Source: a virus. Taken from it: a stretch of DNA of 25,976 bases. Each line of letters starts with the position of its first letter. The first letter of the stretch is position 1. The translations under genes were made by a program, and so were the position numbers. Below the pieces are notes generated by a model that was not told the DNA's origin, did not search any database, and was given only the letters and a program-made list of their open reading frames with translations. Positions 17,566 through 24,559 of this stretch are shown piece after piece. The stretch covers positions 1 through 25,976 of the IMG/VR virus record IMGVR_UViG_3300032236_001058. The stretch is one strand, 5' to 3'.

Positions 17566-17861
17566 TGAAACACATAAAATTATTCGAAGACTTCGTAAAA
17601 GTCGATGAATCTATTGACATCAAATACTGGTCAGATTATAACACTGATACTTCAGGACAAAGTGACCCAGATTATGCAAATAAATCTAAAGATTTTGAAG
17701 GCACTTTCAAAGAAGCTGTAAAAGACTGGAATGATATGGGAGAAGATCCAATAACTAATCAAGAAGCTGAGAAAGTTAAAAAGATCGCAAAAGAATTCTT
17801 CAATAAGACAGGTTGGATCTCAGTTAACGTTGCAAGCGCAATGATAGCACAAGAAGCTTAA
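17565..17861 (+). CDS. Candidate capsid-targeted small protein (98 aa)
   Basis: The ATG overlaps the previous stop by one base. The N-terminus MKHIKLFEDFVKVDE carries the shared tag. V-D-E at 13-15 is near the expected protease position but has Val instead of Ile/Leu. The remainder is acidic and soluble: a Tyr/Asp/Ser/Asn-rich linker (22-47), a helical stretch with DWNDMGEDP, and a Lys-rich helix near the end. No known domain is recognised. It is the last member of the run of five tagged genes. A role as a small head-packaged, injected protein is inferred. Confidence 0.5.
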   Translation: MKHIKLFEDFVKVDESIDIKYWSDYNTDTSGQSDPDYANKSKDFEGTFKEAVKDWNDMGEDPITNQEAEKVKKIAKEFFNKTGWISVNVASAMIAQEA

Positions 17862-17884
17862 TACTCACCTCAATACTCAATATT

Positions 17885-18508
17885 TTGCACATAGGCATAG
17901 ACTTTTCGATCAACAGTCCCGGTATCTGTATCAGGGCTGTTGATCATTTACACTTCATCGGTTTTTATAACGATCAGGGCAAGTTCCCAAAGAAAGATCC
18001 CAAGGGTTACGCCACTCACCGAGAAATCTCTTCCTTATCGGACGTAGACATCATCCATTTCAATAGAAGGGCAAAGCACGAAGACTATTCGATAGACCAA
18101 GCCCAAAAGATCGAAGACAGCCACACTCTGGCGACTCTCATTTCTGAGAAGGTTCCAGCTGGCGCACCTGTCGGCCTCGAAGGCTATTCTTATGGATCCA
18201 AAGGAAACTCATTCATCGACCTCATAGCTTTCAACTCAGTCTTGAGGAACAGGTTGTACCTGGACGGACACACTGTCAAAGTCTATACTCCTTCTCAAGT
18301 GAAGACTTGCGCTGGGAAGGGAAACTTAAATAAACAAGGAATGTTCTTGGCTTTTGTCGAGAATCGAACTTCTGACGAGCTGCTCTCGGGCTCTGAATTG
18401 TGGAAGTGGTGTGTCGAGCGTCGGGACTTTGCTCTCAGCGAGATCCCTAAACCGATAGATGACCTTGTAGACTCTTACTGGATCAGTAGACTGCTATCAC
18501 GCGCTTAG
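17885..18508 (+). CDS. RuvC-like (RNase H fold) Holliday-junction nuclease
   Basis: The product has 207 residues, with a TTG start at 17885 giving MHIGIDFS. No in-frame ATG fits upstream. The catalytic layout of RuvC-type resolvases is visible: first-strand Asp6 in IGIDFSINSPG, Glu99 in VGLEGYSYGSKG, and the C-terminal acidic cluster Asp192, Asp193 and Asp196 in KPIDDLVDSYWI. RuvC enzymes cut four-way junctions; in phages they debranch replicating DNA before packaging, the job done by endonuclease VII (gp49) in T4. It lies just before the gp32, primase, UvsY, UvsW group, which fits recombination-driven replication. The sequence seems richer in C-ending codons than the tagged genes just upstream. 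The family call is firm at fold level; exact substrate is inferred. Confidence 0.75.
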   Translation: MHIGIDFSINSPGICIRAVDHLHFIGFYNDQGKFPKKDPKGYATHREISSLSDVDIIHFNRRAKHEDYSIDQAQKIEDSHTLATLISEKVPAGAPVGLEGYSYGSKGNSFIDLIAFNSVLRNRLYLDGHTVKVYTPSQVKTCAGKGNLNKQGMFLAFVENRTSDELLSGSELWKWCVERRDFALSEIPKPIDDLVDSYWISRLLSRA

Positions 18509-18754
18509 AGTACTCTGTTCCCCCGGACGACTTAGATATCTGTTATATTGTGCTCTGGACTTTTGTTTCATAAAAGTGCCTCTTTTCAGAAATTATTTTT
18601 TTACGAAACTTAATGCTGATTCCCAATATATAGATTAGTAAGTTATTAAAATGGCAAATCATCTGGCAACAATTGGCAATCCCGGGAGTCGAAAGGCGTC
18701 AGAAGAACTATTTAGGGCTTACATTAATTTTAACTTAAACAAAAGGCAATTAAA
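18509..18754 (+). promoter_or_regulatory. Longest gene gap: leader region of the gp32-like gene
   Basis: This 246-base gap holds four things I can see. First, a weak hairpin at 18559-18577 (ACTTTT/AAAAGT) whose AAAAG can also pair with a CTTTT at 18582-18586, giving two exclusive folds, followed by a T-rich run at 18594-18602; this is at best a weak terminator for the RuvC-like gene. Second, the ATATATAGATTAG box at 18626-18638. Third, a small reading frame from 18651. Fourth, an unstructured A/T run at 18721-18754 just before the gp32-like start. T4 gene 32 is autoregulated through an unstructured AU-rich leader, and this leader could act likewise (inference). Confidence 0.4.
18625..18638 (+). 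promoter_or_regulatory. Candidate phage promoter box (ATATATAGATTAG)
   Basis: The 13 bases are identical to those at 2246-2258 and lie 25 bases before an ATG (18651). The box is 129 bases before the gp32-like start. It probably drives gp32 and the replication genes after it, but this rests on recurrence alone. Confidence 0.35.
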
Positions 18755-18762
18755 ATGGCAAA
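18645..18762 (+). repeat. Duplicated start region (ATTAAAATGGCAAA)
   Basis: The 14 bases at 18645-18658 recur at 18749-18762, 104 bases apart. Each copy contains an ATG that begins Met-Ala. The second is the gp32-like start; the first opens a 44-codon frame. This could be a remnant of tandem duplication or a deliberate decoy start. Confidence 0.6.
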
Positions 18763-18785
18763 AGAATTTGACATCTTCAATCTGA
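18651..18785 (+). CDS. Possible small upstream reading frame (44 aa)
   Basis: An ATG in exactly the same 14-base context as the gp32-like start opens a 44-codon frame (MANHLATIGNPGSRK...) that runs 31 bases into the gp32-like gene in another frame. The peptide is basic with no recognisable motif. Its translation would pass over the gp32-like start, so it could regulate that gene. It may also be only a relic of duplication. Confidence 0.25.
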   Translation: MANHLATIGNPGSRKASEELFRAYINFNLNKRQLKWQKNLTSSI

Positions 18786-19693
18786 GCGTCGGTGATATCG
18801 ACAGCTACCAGAAATCAGAAAGTAAAGGCAGCGATCTTTACAAACCCACAGCCGATCAAGGCAAAGATGGGGTCTACACTTCATTAGTACGTTTCGTACC
18901 GAATCCGAAGAATCCACAAAAATCAATCATCCGCAAGTTCGTCTACTGGTTAGAAGACGGAGAAGGCAAAGGGACTTATTACGACTCTCCATCTACGGTG
19001 GGAGAAAAATGTCCAGTGCAAGATCTCTTCTTCAAGCTTAGAAACTCAGACTCTGCAGTTGATAAGAAAATGTCGGAGAAACTCAAGAGAAGAGAGATCT
19101 ATTACTCTCTGATCCAGATCATCAAAGATCCACAAAATCCAGAGATGGAAGGATCAGTGAAAGTATTTAAGTATGGTTACCAGATCAAACAAAAGATCGA
19201 TGAAGAATTGAATCCTCAATTTGATGAACCATGCCAAGTATTTGATCTATTTGAGGGCAAGAATTTCGAGCTTAAAGTTACTAAGAGCGCAGGTTACAAC
19301 AGTTTCACTGCATCTAAGTTCCAAGGCAAGAGAACTGCAATCGCGATCAACGGTTCATTCATGGAAAATTCTAAAGAAGACAGAACTAAGATCATGGAAT
19401 ATCTAAAAGACGTTCCTGAATTAGATTCTTTCGACTTTAAACCATGGGATGACGCTACAAGAAACAATGTAGAAAGAATGTTGGACAATTATCGTTCTCC
19501 AGGAACGGCGATTGGAAAAGTCGCTTCTTCTAAAAAGGAAGAAAGCTACAGCAGCTTAGATGATCTTAACTTTGATGACGAGCCGAAAAAAGCTCCAGTT
19601 AAAGAAGAGAGAAAAGCTTCGGCTCCTGCACCATCAGCACCGGCTGAGGAAGAAGGAGACTTAGATGATTTCTTAAAAGGCTTAGATCTATAA
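18755..19693 (+). CDS. 32: Single-stranded DNA-binding protein, T4 gp32-like
   Basis: The product has 312 residues (T4 gp32 has 301). It coats single-stranded DNA during replication and recombination and recruits partners through its acidic tail. Landmarks in order: a LVRFVPNP strand near 44-51; KCPVQDLFFK at 85-94, matching the CPVC region of gp32; IIKDPQNPEMEGSVKVFKYG at 122-141, matching the VVKDP...EGKVFKY block of gp32; and an Ala/Pro/Glu-rich linker ending in DLDDFLKGLDL, the acidic tail. The second Cys of the gp32 CPVC zinc motif is Gln here and no other Cys pair is nearby, so structural zinc is probably lost. An AAAGG about 10 bases before the ATG is one of the few possible Shine-Dalgarno sites. 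The primase gene follows after three bases. Confidence 0.88.
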   Translation: MAKEFDIFNLSVGDIDSYQKSESKGSDLYKPTADQGKDGVYTSLVRFVPNPKNPQKSIIRKFVYWLEDGEGKGTYYDSPSTVGEKCPVQDLFFKLRNSDSAVDKKMSEKLKRREIYYSLIQIIKDPQNPEMEGSVKVFKYGYQIKQKIDEELNPQFDEPCQVFDLFEGKNFELKVTKSAGYNSFTASKFQGKRTAIAINGSFMENSKEDRTKIMEYLKDVPELDSFDFKPWDDATRNNVERMLDNYRSPGTAIGKVASSKKEESYSSLDDLNFDDEPKKAPVKEERKASAPAPSAPAEEEGDLDDFLKGLDL

Positions 19694-19696
19694 ACT

Positions 19697-20758
19697 ATGG
19701 ACATCACTGACAACATAAAGTCAGGGATCATAGACAAAGTCGAATCTATACTCGAAAAGAATCACAATTCTTTAGAGAAGAAGAGACTGAAACAGATGCA
19801 TCAGAGGTTGAATTTCGCATGTCCTTATTGCGGAGATTCAACCGAAGATGACAAGAAAAAGAGAGGCAATCTCTATTGGGAGAGCCTTTCTTTTCACTGT
19901 TTTAACTGTGGAAAACACAGAGATGTCGATTCCTTTCTTAGAGATTTTGAAGAAGGATTTGAGGGAGACGCTAGGGTTGAATTGGTGAAGATGGTCAGAG
20001 AGAAGAAGAAGTATGAAGTATCACACATCGTGAAATTTGATCTCTTCTTGGAACTCGACAACCTGTCAATACCTAAAGAGGAGCTGTTCAAACAGCTCAA
20101 CGTCTATCCGATAAATGAAAGGACGAAGAGAGCCTATGCTTATTTAAGAAGCAGGTTGCTCACCCAGCACATGGAATGCTTTGGCTTTGATCCCAGAAAG
20201 AACCTCTTATATGTCTTTAACTTGGACACATCAGGAGAAAGGGTCATCGGTTACCAGGTAAGACCTCTGGGAACGGCAGACGTAAAATATCTGAGCTATA
20301 ACTTGGAAAGAATGTACAAGAGGCTCAACAAAGTTCTTGAATTTACCCCTGAAAAGATCGACTCGCTTAACAAGATATCGATGCTCTTTGGAATATTACA
20401 TCTAGATTTTGCTAGAGACTTCACAGTCTTTGAAGGTCCGATAGATGCAATGTTCATGAGAAATTCGATAGGACTTACGGGAGTCAGAAAGAACGTGGAC
20501 GATTTTGATGAACTTGATTCAGTGAGATACTTCTTCGATAATGATAGAGAAGGAATCAAGAAGATCATAGAAAAGATGAAGATTGGAAAGAAGGGATTCA
20601 TGTGGAAGAAATACATGACCGATAATAAACTTACTCGTCATAAGATCAAAGATCTGAATGACTTGGTCAAAGTGGCATACAAAGAAAAAAACAAAGACAT
20701 CATCAACAATATAAATTTATATTTCAGCGATAACCCCAGAGACATAATTTATGTTTAA
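19697..20758 (+). CDS. 61: DNA primase, DnaG/gp61-type
   Basis: The product has 353 residues. The N-terminal zinc ribbon is visible: Cys42, Cys45, Cys68 and Cys71 in FACPYCGD and HCFNCG, used to recognise template. The TOPRIM catalytic core follows: Glu246 in FTVFEGPIDAM, Asp281 and Asp283 in YFFDNDREG, then KIKDLNDLV near 317-324. These are the metal-binding acidic residues that position primer synthesis. Length is close to T4 gp61 (342). It would make RNA primers for lagging-strand synthesis with a replicative helicase encoded elsewhere. The next gene starts 8 bases before this one ends. No fused helicase domain is present, unlike T7 gp4. Confidence 0.88.
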   Translation: MDITDNIKSGIIDKVESILEKNHNSLEKKRLKQMHQRLNFACPYCGDSTEDDKKKRGNLYWESLSFHCFNCGKHRDVDSFLRDFEEGFEGDARVELVKMVREKKKYEVSHIVKFDLFLELDNLSIPKEELFKQLNVYPINERTKRAYAYLRSRLLTQHMECFGFDPRKNLLYVFNLDTSGERVIGYQVRPLGTADVKYLSYNLERMYKRLNKVLEFTPEKIDSLNKISMLFGILHLDFARDFTVFEGPIDAMFMRNSIGLTGVRKNVDDFDELDSVRYFFDNDREGIKKIIEKMKIGKKGFMWKKYMTDNKLTRHKIKDLNDLVKVAYKEKNKDIINNINLYFSDNPRDIIYV

Positions 20759-20966
20759 TGAAAACGAAGTGATGGACGAGATCGATAAATTCTTTGAAGA
20801 CAACGAAAAGAGCAAGAAGAGATATAAGCTTCTCTTGCAGTTTGGATTGTCTCCGAAATATAAAGGCAAAGAATTAAAAATGGGTGAACCGAAAAAGAAA
20901 GAAGTCAAAAAGAAAGTTATCAAGATCCACAAAAAAGGAAAGCCTGATAACGATAACATTTTTTAA
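20751..20966 (+). CDS. Small basic protein between primase and UvsY-like gene
   Basis: The product has 71 residues. The ATG overlaps the primase end by 8 bases, and the stop directly touches the next ATG. The N-terminal third is acidic and helical (MFNENEVMDEIDKFFEDNEK), the middle has a short LLLQFGLSPKYKG motif, and residues 44-64 are strongly Lys-rich. Such a charged tail could bind nucleic acid or an acidic partner such as the gp32-like tail. I do not recognise the family. Tight coupling to replication genes suggests a replication or recombination accessory protein (inference). Confidence 0.6.
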   Translation: MFNENEVMDEIDKFFEDNEKSKKRYKLLLQFGLSPKYKGKELKMGEPKKKEVKKKVIKIHKKGKPDNDNIF

Positions 20967-21419
20967 ATGAGCGAGACAAAGACAAAGACAGCGGATGAAA
21001 GAACCCAAGAACTCGAAGACAAGCTCATCGCAGATCGGGAAAAGTGGTCCACTCGGATATTAGAGATGGTCAAATCTTTAAAACAGATAGACGTCCTCGC
21101 TGATGCTCAAGTGAACATGCTCTCCTACCGACACATGATAGTAGATCAGATTACTGATATACAAAGTGTCATATACAAGAAGAAAGAAGCTTACGAAATA
21201 AAATATAGAGAGAAATACATAGAATATACTACGAACGGCAACCTAAAGCTCAATGGAGGAGAAAAGGATCGTTTCGTAAAAGCAGATCTTACACCTATTC
21301 AGAGACAGATATCTCTACTCGAATCTCACCTTGATTTTTACAGGGAATGCATAAGAACACTCGATAATTCAGCGTTCGCTATCAGGAACCGTATCAGACT
21401 AGCTGAGGACGATTTTTAA
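20967..21419 (+). CDS. uvsY: UvsY-like recombination mediator
   Basis: The product has 150 residues (T4 UvsY has 137). Landmarks resemble UvsY. There is a central Lys-rich helix with YEIKYREKY (compare KARLDYYSGRGDGDEF), then a GGEKDRFVKADLTP loop (compare KTVLSADKDVL). The C-terminal helix HLDFYRECIRTLDNSAFAIRNRI matches the pattern LDFCSGALDAIKSRGFAIKH of T4. UvsY loads the UvsX recombinase onto gp32-coated single strands. The uvsW-like gene starts 14 bases after its stop, the same pairing as in T4 although the order is reversed. The call is by pattern plus context; UvsX itself is not in this window. Confidence 0.72.
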   Translation: MSETKTKTADERTQELEDKLIADREKWSTRILEMVKSLKQIDVLADAQVNMLSYRHMIVDQITDIQSVIYKKKEAYEIKYREKYIEYTTNGNLKLNGGEKDRFVKADLTPIQRQISLLESHLDFYRECIRTLDNSAFAIRNRIRLAEDDF

Positions 21420-21433
21420 AAAAGAAAAAGTAA

Positions 21434-22942
21434 ATGGACTTAAGACTATCAGAAGATAGAAAGTTTTTAATCATAGATGAATGCACGGAAATCGAGTACG
21501 AGCAAATGCGCTTGTCTTTGACCAAACGTATTGAAGGGTGGAGATTCCATCCCCTCGTAAAAAAGAGACTCTGGGACGGCTACATCTCTTACATCAAAGG
21601 AAATAAAATACCTTCCGGTTTGTGGAAAGAAGTTCTTGATATTGGACAGGAATATTCATTTGAGACAAAGATTTCAGGGATCAAAAAACTCTTCGATGAA
21701 GAGATCAAAGAAGAAGAATTCACGAAATGGGCCACTGAATTTTTTGAAAAACACCCTAAATATCAACCGAGAGACTATCAGATTCAAGCAGCTTTCAGGA
21801 TCTTAAAATATAGAAGATGCTTAGCTGAGTTAGCAACATCAGCAGGAAAGACCCTCATCAGTTTTATGGTGATCGCTTATCTCTTAGAAGTCTTGAAGAT
21901 GAAGAGGATTCTTTTCATCGTACCAAACGTCTCTCTGGTACTTCAAGCAACGGAAGACTTTGATGAGTACAATTTAAAAGACAGGATCCCATTAAAAATC
22001 CAACAAATATACTCAGGAGCTAAGATCAAGAAGAGCTCAAATATCGTAGTAGGAACTTATCAATCCCTAGTAAAGAAAGATCCAGAATATTTCGAAGAGT
22101 TCGATGTCGTGATGGTCGATGAGACCCATAAAGCAAAATCAAATTCTATTAGAAGCATCATGGATCTCTGTTGGCACTGCGATTATAGATTCGGTCTATC
22201 AGGAACTATTCCAAAGAAAGGGACTATCGATAGGCTGACTCTCATGGCTTGTACTGGACCTTTGATCACTAACGTGAGCGCTAGTTTCTTACAAGAGCAA
22301 GGGCACGTATCTCCTTGTAAAGTTACCATCATTGAGATGGACTACGCATCAGAAGAACAGAAAGAGAGCTTCTATTTTCTATCGAAAAGAGCTGAAGACA
22401 GAAAGAATCTTTTTAGTCTCGAACAGAATTTTGTGATCTCTTCCCAGAAAAGAAAGCAGTTCATCGTAGATATTATCGGTAAGACTAATCATAACAGTCT
22501 AGTCTTATTTTATCGAATAGAACAAGGCGAAGCTCTATACAATGCTCTGAGACAGATCCCAGGAAAAGAAGTCTATTATGTAGACGGTGGTACTGATAAA
22601 GACTTCAGAGAGATCTTCAAAAAGAAGATGGAGAAGAACGATAATGTGATTCTCGTGGCCAGCTATGGTACATTCTCCACAGGTATCAGCGTGAAGAAAA
22701 TCCACAATATCTTCCTAACTGAAAGCTTCAAATCAGAAGTTATCATTAGACAGTCAATAGGTAGAGGTCTTAGAAAGCACGAATCCAAGAATATGTTGAA
22801 CATTGTCGATTTTGTCGATGACATGAGATTCACCGGTGATGGCAGACTATTTAAGAACTATCTTTACAGACACGGAGAAGCCAGAAGGGAGATCTACACA
22901 GAGCAAAAATTCCCATATACCATTAAAAATATCAAATTCTAA
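21434..22942 (+). CDS. uvsW: UvsW-like superfamily 2 helicase
   Basis: The product has 502 residues, close to T4 UvsW (503). It unwinds branched DNA and R-loops, promotes branch migration and replication-fork regression, and helps shut off origin-dependent replication. An N-terminal DNA-binding domain (1-105, with EGWRFHPLVKKRLWDGYISY) precedes a Q-motif-like QPRDYQ at 111-116. Next are Walker A ATSAGKTL at 134-141, DETH at 229-232, GLSGT at 254-258, and motif VI RQSIGRGLRK near 437-446. All catalytic motifs look intact. The start follows an A-rich leader. A box-containing gap follows the stop. Confidence 0.9.
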   Translation: MDLRLSEDRKFLIIDECTEIEYEQMRLSLTKRIEGWRFHPLVKKRLWDGYISYIKGNKIPSGLWKEVLDIGQEYSFETKISGIKKLFDEEIKEEEFTKWATEFFEKHPKYQPRDYQIQAAFRILKYRRCLAELATSAGKTLISFMVIAYLLEVLKMKRILFIVPNVSLVLQATEDFDEYNLKDRIPLKIQQIYSGAKIKKSSNIVVGTYQSLVKKDPEYFEEFDVVMVDETHKAKSNSIRSIMDLCWHCDYRFGLSGTIPKKGTIDRLTLMACTGPLITNVSASFLQEQGHVSPCKVTIIEMDYASEEQKESFYFLSKRAEDRKNLFSLEQNFVISSQKRKQFIVDIIGKTNHNSLVLFYRIEQGEALYNALRQIPGKEVYYVDGGTDKDFREIFKKKMEKNDNVILVASYGTFSTGISVKKIHNIFLTESFKSEVIIRQSIGRGLRKHESKNMLNIVDFVDDMRFTGDGRLFKNYLYRHGEARREIYTEQKFPYTIKNIKF

Positions 22943-22957
22943 AGATATATAGTTAAA
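22943..22957 (+). promoter_or_regulatory. GATATATAG box in a 41-base gap
   Basis: This is a weaker form of the ATATATAG box, directly after the UvsW-like stop and about 39 bases before the next ATG. A TAGGGAC just before that ATG is a possible but weak ribosome site. The box may drive the acidic internal-protein gene separately from the replication genes. Chance is possible in such AT-rich sequence. Confidence 0.25.
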
Positions 22958-22983
22958 ATTGTCAAAAAATTAAAATTAGGGAC

Positions 22984-23757
22984 ATGCAACCAATTCAAAA
23001 ATTCTCAGACTTCCAGAACAAGCGAGCAGAAAGTGCTCAAGCTGTTAAAGAAGCTGATTTGCAAAAAGAATACGGCGAAGTATTCACATCTTTACTTAAG
23101 AAATACGGAGTAAGTTCACCAGCTGAACTTGATGACGCTAAGAAGAAAGAATTCTTCAACGAAATCGGTGATTTCTACAAAGCAGGCGAAGGCCAAACAG
23201 ATAAAGGAGAAGATCTAGTAGATAAAGAGGGCGGCGAAGCTCCAGTCAAAGAAGAAGACGAATCTACTGAAGATGACGAAGAAAAAGAAAAAGAAGAAGC
23301 ACCGGCTGAAGAAGCTCCTAAAGAAGAAGCACCAGCTGAAGAAGCTCCTAAAGAAGAAGCACCAGCTGAAGAAGCTCCTAAAGAAGAAACACCAGCTGAA
23401 GAAGCACCTAAAGCTGAAGATGACGAAGAAAAGAAAGAAGAAGTAGAAGAAGCTGAAACTAAAGGAACTGAAATTAAGAAAGCTCCTGAAGAAGATACAG
23501 AAGACGAAGTAGAAAAAGAAATTGTTGATATGGGAGAGCCTGAAACAGCAGGTGGTGAAGTTCCAAAGCAAGAAGAGCCAGTAACTCCAGCTGCAGATAC
23601 TCACGATGATCCAGAAGCTGGTAAAGCTGCTGAAGCTGTTCCAGATGAGGAAACTGCTAAAGAGATCGAAAAAGAAAAAGTAGAAACAGGAAAACCTGAG
23701 AAGGTTGTAATGGACTTCGATTCTTTCGTTAAATCTAATTTTGCTCCTAAGGGCTAA
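22984..23757 (+). CDS. Acidic, repeat-rich protein with capsid-targeting-like N-terminus (prohead-core candidate)
   Basis: The product has 257 residues. The N-terminus MQPIQKFSDFQNKRAES has Phe at 7 and 10, like the five tagged proteins upstream. Residues 18-75 form a helical domain (EYGEVFTSLLKKYG..., KKEFFNEIGDFYKAG). From about 78 onward it is very acidic and Pro/Ala/Glu-rich, with three copies of EAPKEEAPAE. The C-terminus ends in MDFDSFVKSNFAPKG. Highly acidic, tagged proteins are known in T4 prohead cores (for example gp67), where they fill the scaffold and are degraded before packaging. That role fits but is inferred. It is isolated from the other tagged genes by the replication block, has its own box-bearing gap upstream, and is closed by a strong terminator. 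Confidence 0.55.
   Translation: MQPIQKFSDFQNKRAESAQAVKEADLQKEYGEVFTSLLKKYGVSSPAELDDAKKKEFFNEIGDFYKAGEGQTDKGEDLVDKEGGEAPVKEEDESTEDDEEKEKEEAPAEEAPKEEAPAEEAPKEEAPAEEAPKEETPAEEAPKAEDDEEKKEEVEEAETKGTEIKKAPEEDTEDEVEKEIVDMGEPETAGGEVPKQEEPVTPAADTHDDPEAGKAAEAVPDEETAKEIEKEKVETGKPEKVVMDFDSFVKSNFAPKG
23311..23400 (+). repeat. Three 30-base tandem repeats (EAPKEEAPAE)
   Basis: Units at 23311-23340, 23341-23370 and 23371-23400 are nearly identical; the third has Thr in place of one Ala. A degenerate half-unit precedes them and another follows. The near-identity at the DNA level suggests recent slippage, and the length is a multiple of three, so the frame is kept. Confidence 0.85.
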
Positions 23758-23785
23758 TTGAAACTTTTAACACTATCATAAATAT

Positions 23786-23817
23786 AAAGGGAAAGCCACT
23801 AAGCTTTCCCTTTTATT
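23786..23817 (+). terminator. Strong rho-independent terminator
   Basis: An 11-bp perfect stem, AAAGGGAAAGC at 23786-23796 with GCTTTCCCTTT at 23803-23813, has a 6-base loop and is followed by TATT. It lies after the acidic gene. It ends at the base before the next ATG (23818), leaving no room for an independent leader. Confidence 0.85.
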
Positions 23818-24525
23818 ATGCTTAATACTGATCTCAACAAACGAAAACTCAAATACTCTTTCCTTAAAGAGGGATTTGTAATCATAGATGATTTCTTTCA
23901 GCAAGATTACGCTGATAGAGTTTTCAACCATTTCAATAATGAAATGCCGCAATGGTGGTGGAGTGTAAGCACTAGACCTGCTCCAGATGGAGAACAGAAG
24001 ATGCACAATTGCTACTATAATGACGAGAACTCTGATCTTATCGAAGAAAAAGAGAAAGCTGCAAGAGAAGCATTTGCAATATCTCAATTTTCATATATCT
24101 TCAGAAGAACCCTAGACGATCATGTCAAAGATTGTAATTGCACGGAATGTCAACTTAGAGCTTATTTAGCTACTTCTGAGATACACAATTTCATCACAAA
24201 CATCACAGATATTCCTGTACAACATAGCTTTGAACTTTTTGCGTCTTGGTATAAAGAGGGAGATTTTCTTTCAATGCACAGCGACGGTGATAACGGACAA
24301 GTTGGATTTGTTTACAACATTAGTAAAGACTGGAGACCTGAATGGGGTGGAATGCTACACTTTTTAGAAGAAGGTAGACCAAACGTAGTAAAGAAAGTGA
24401 TCTCTCCTAGATACAATGCTTTAGTTCTTTTCGATCTTTCCACTACTGCCGGAGCTGATCATTTCGTTTCTCATGTGAATACATCTCAAGCAAAAAGACT
24501 TTCATTCACAGGCTGGTTCAAATAG
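23818..24525 (+). CDS. 2-oxoglutarate/Fe(II)-dependent oxygenase (prolyl-hydroxylase type)
   Basis: The product has 235 residues. The double-stranded beta-helix core is marked by His154-x-Asp156 (SMHSDGD), a WGGMLHFL strand at 176-183 typical of prolyl-4-hydroxylase-like enzymes, distal His219 (HFVSHV), and Arg227, which would bind 2-oxoglutarate. These enzymes hydroxylate proteins or small molecules, or sometimes bases, using O2, Fe(II) and 2-oxoglutarate. A Cys106-x-Cys108-x2-Cys111 cluster and another Cys are in the N-terminal half and might bind a metal. The ATG at 23818 touches a terminator hairpin, so its leader is unusual. Such oxygenases are common in large marine phages, but the substrate is unknown. 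Confidence 0.82.
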   Translation: MLNTDLNKRKLKYSFLKEGFVIIDDFFQQDYADRVFNHFNNEMPQWWWSVSTRPAPDGEQKMHNCYYNDENSDLIEEKEKAAREAFAISQFSYIFRRTLDDHVKDCNCTECQLRAYLATSEIHNFITNITDIPVQHSFELFASWYKEGDFLSMHSDGDNGQVGFVYNISKDWRPEWGGMLHFLEEGRPNVVKKVISPRYNALVLFDLSTTAGADHFVSHVNTSQAKRLSFTGWFK

Positions 24526-24559
24526 TATCACATTTCACATTTTTTAACTAAATTTGTAT

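Noticed and set aside
23215-23604. Long open frame on the minus strand with Phe/Ser/Trp/Cys repeats
   Set aside because: It is the reverse complement of the Glu/Pro/Ala/Lys-rich tandem repeats, which have few stop codons on the other strand. The composition is implausible for a protein.
24549-24556. TAAATTTG, matching the Bacteroidota -7 promoter consensus TAnnTTTG
   Set aside because: It is only four bases before the glycosylase start codon and has no matching upstream -33 element. One such match is expected by chance in AT-rich sequence.
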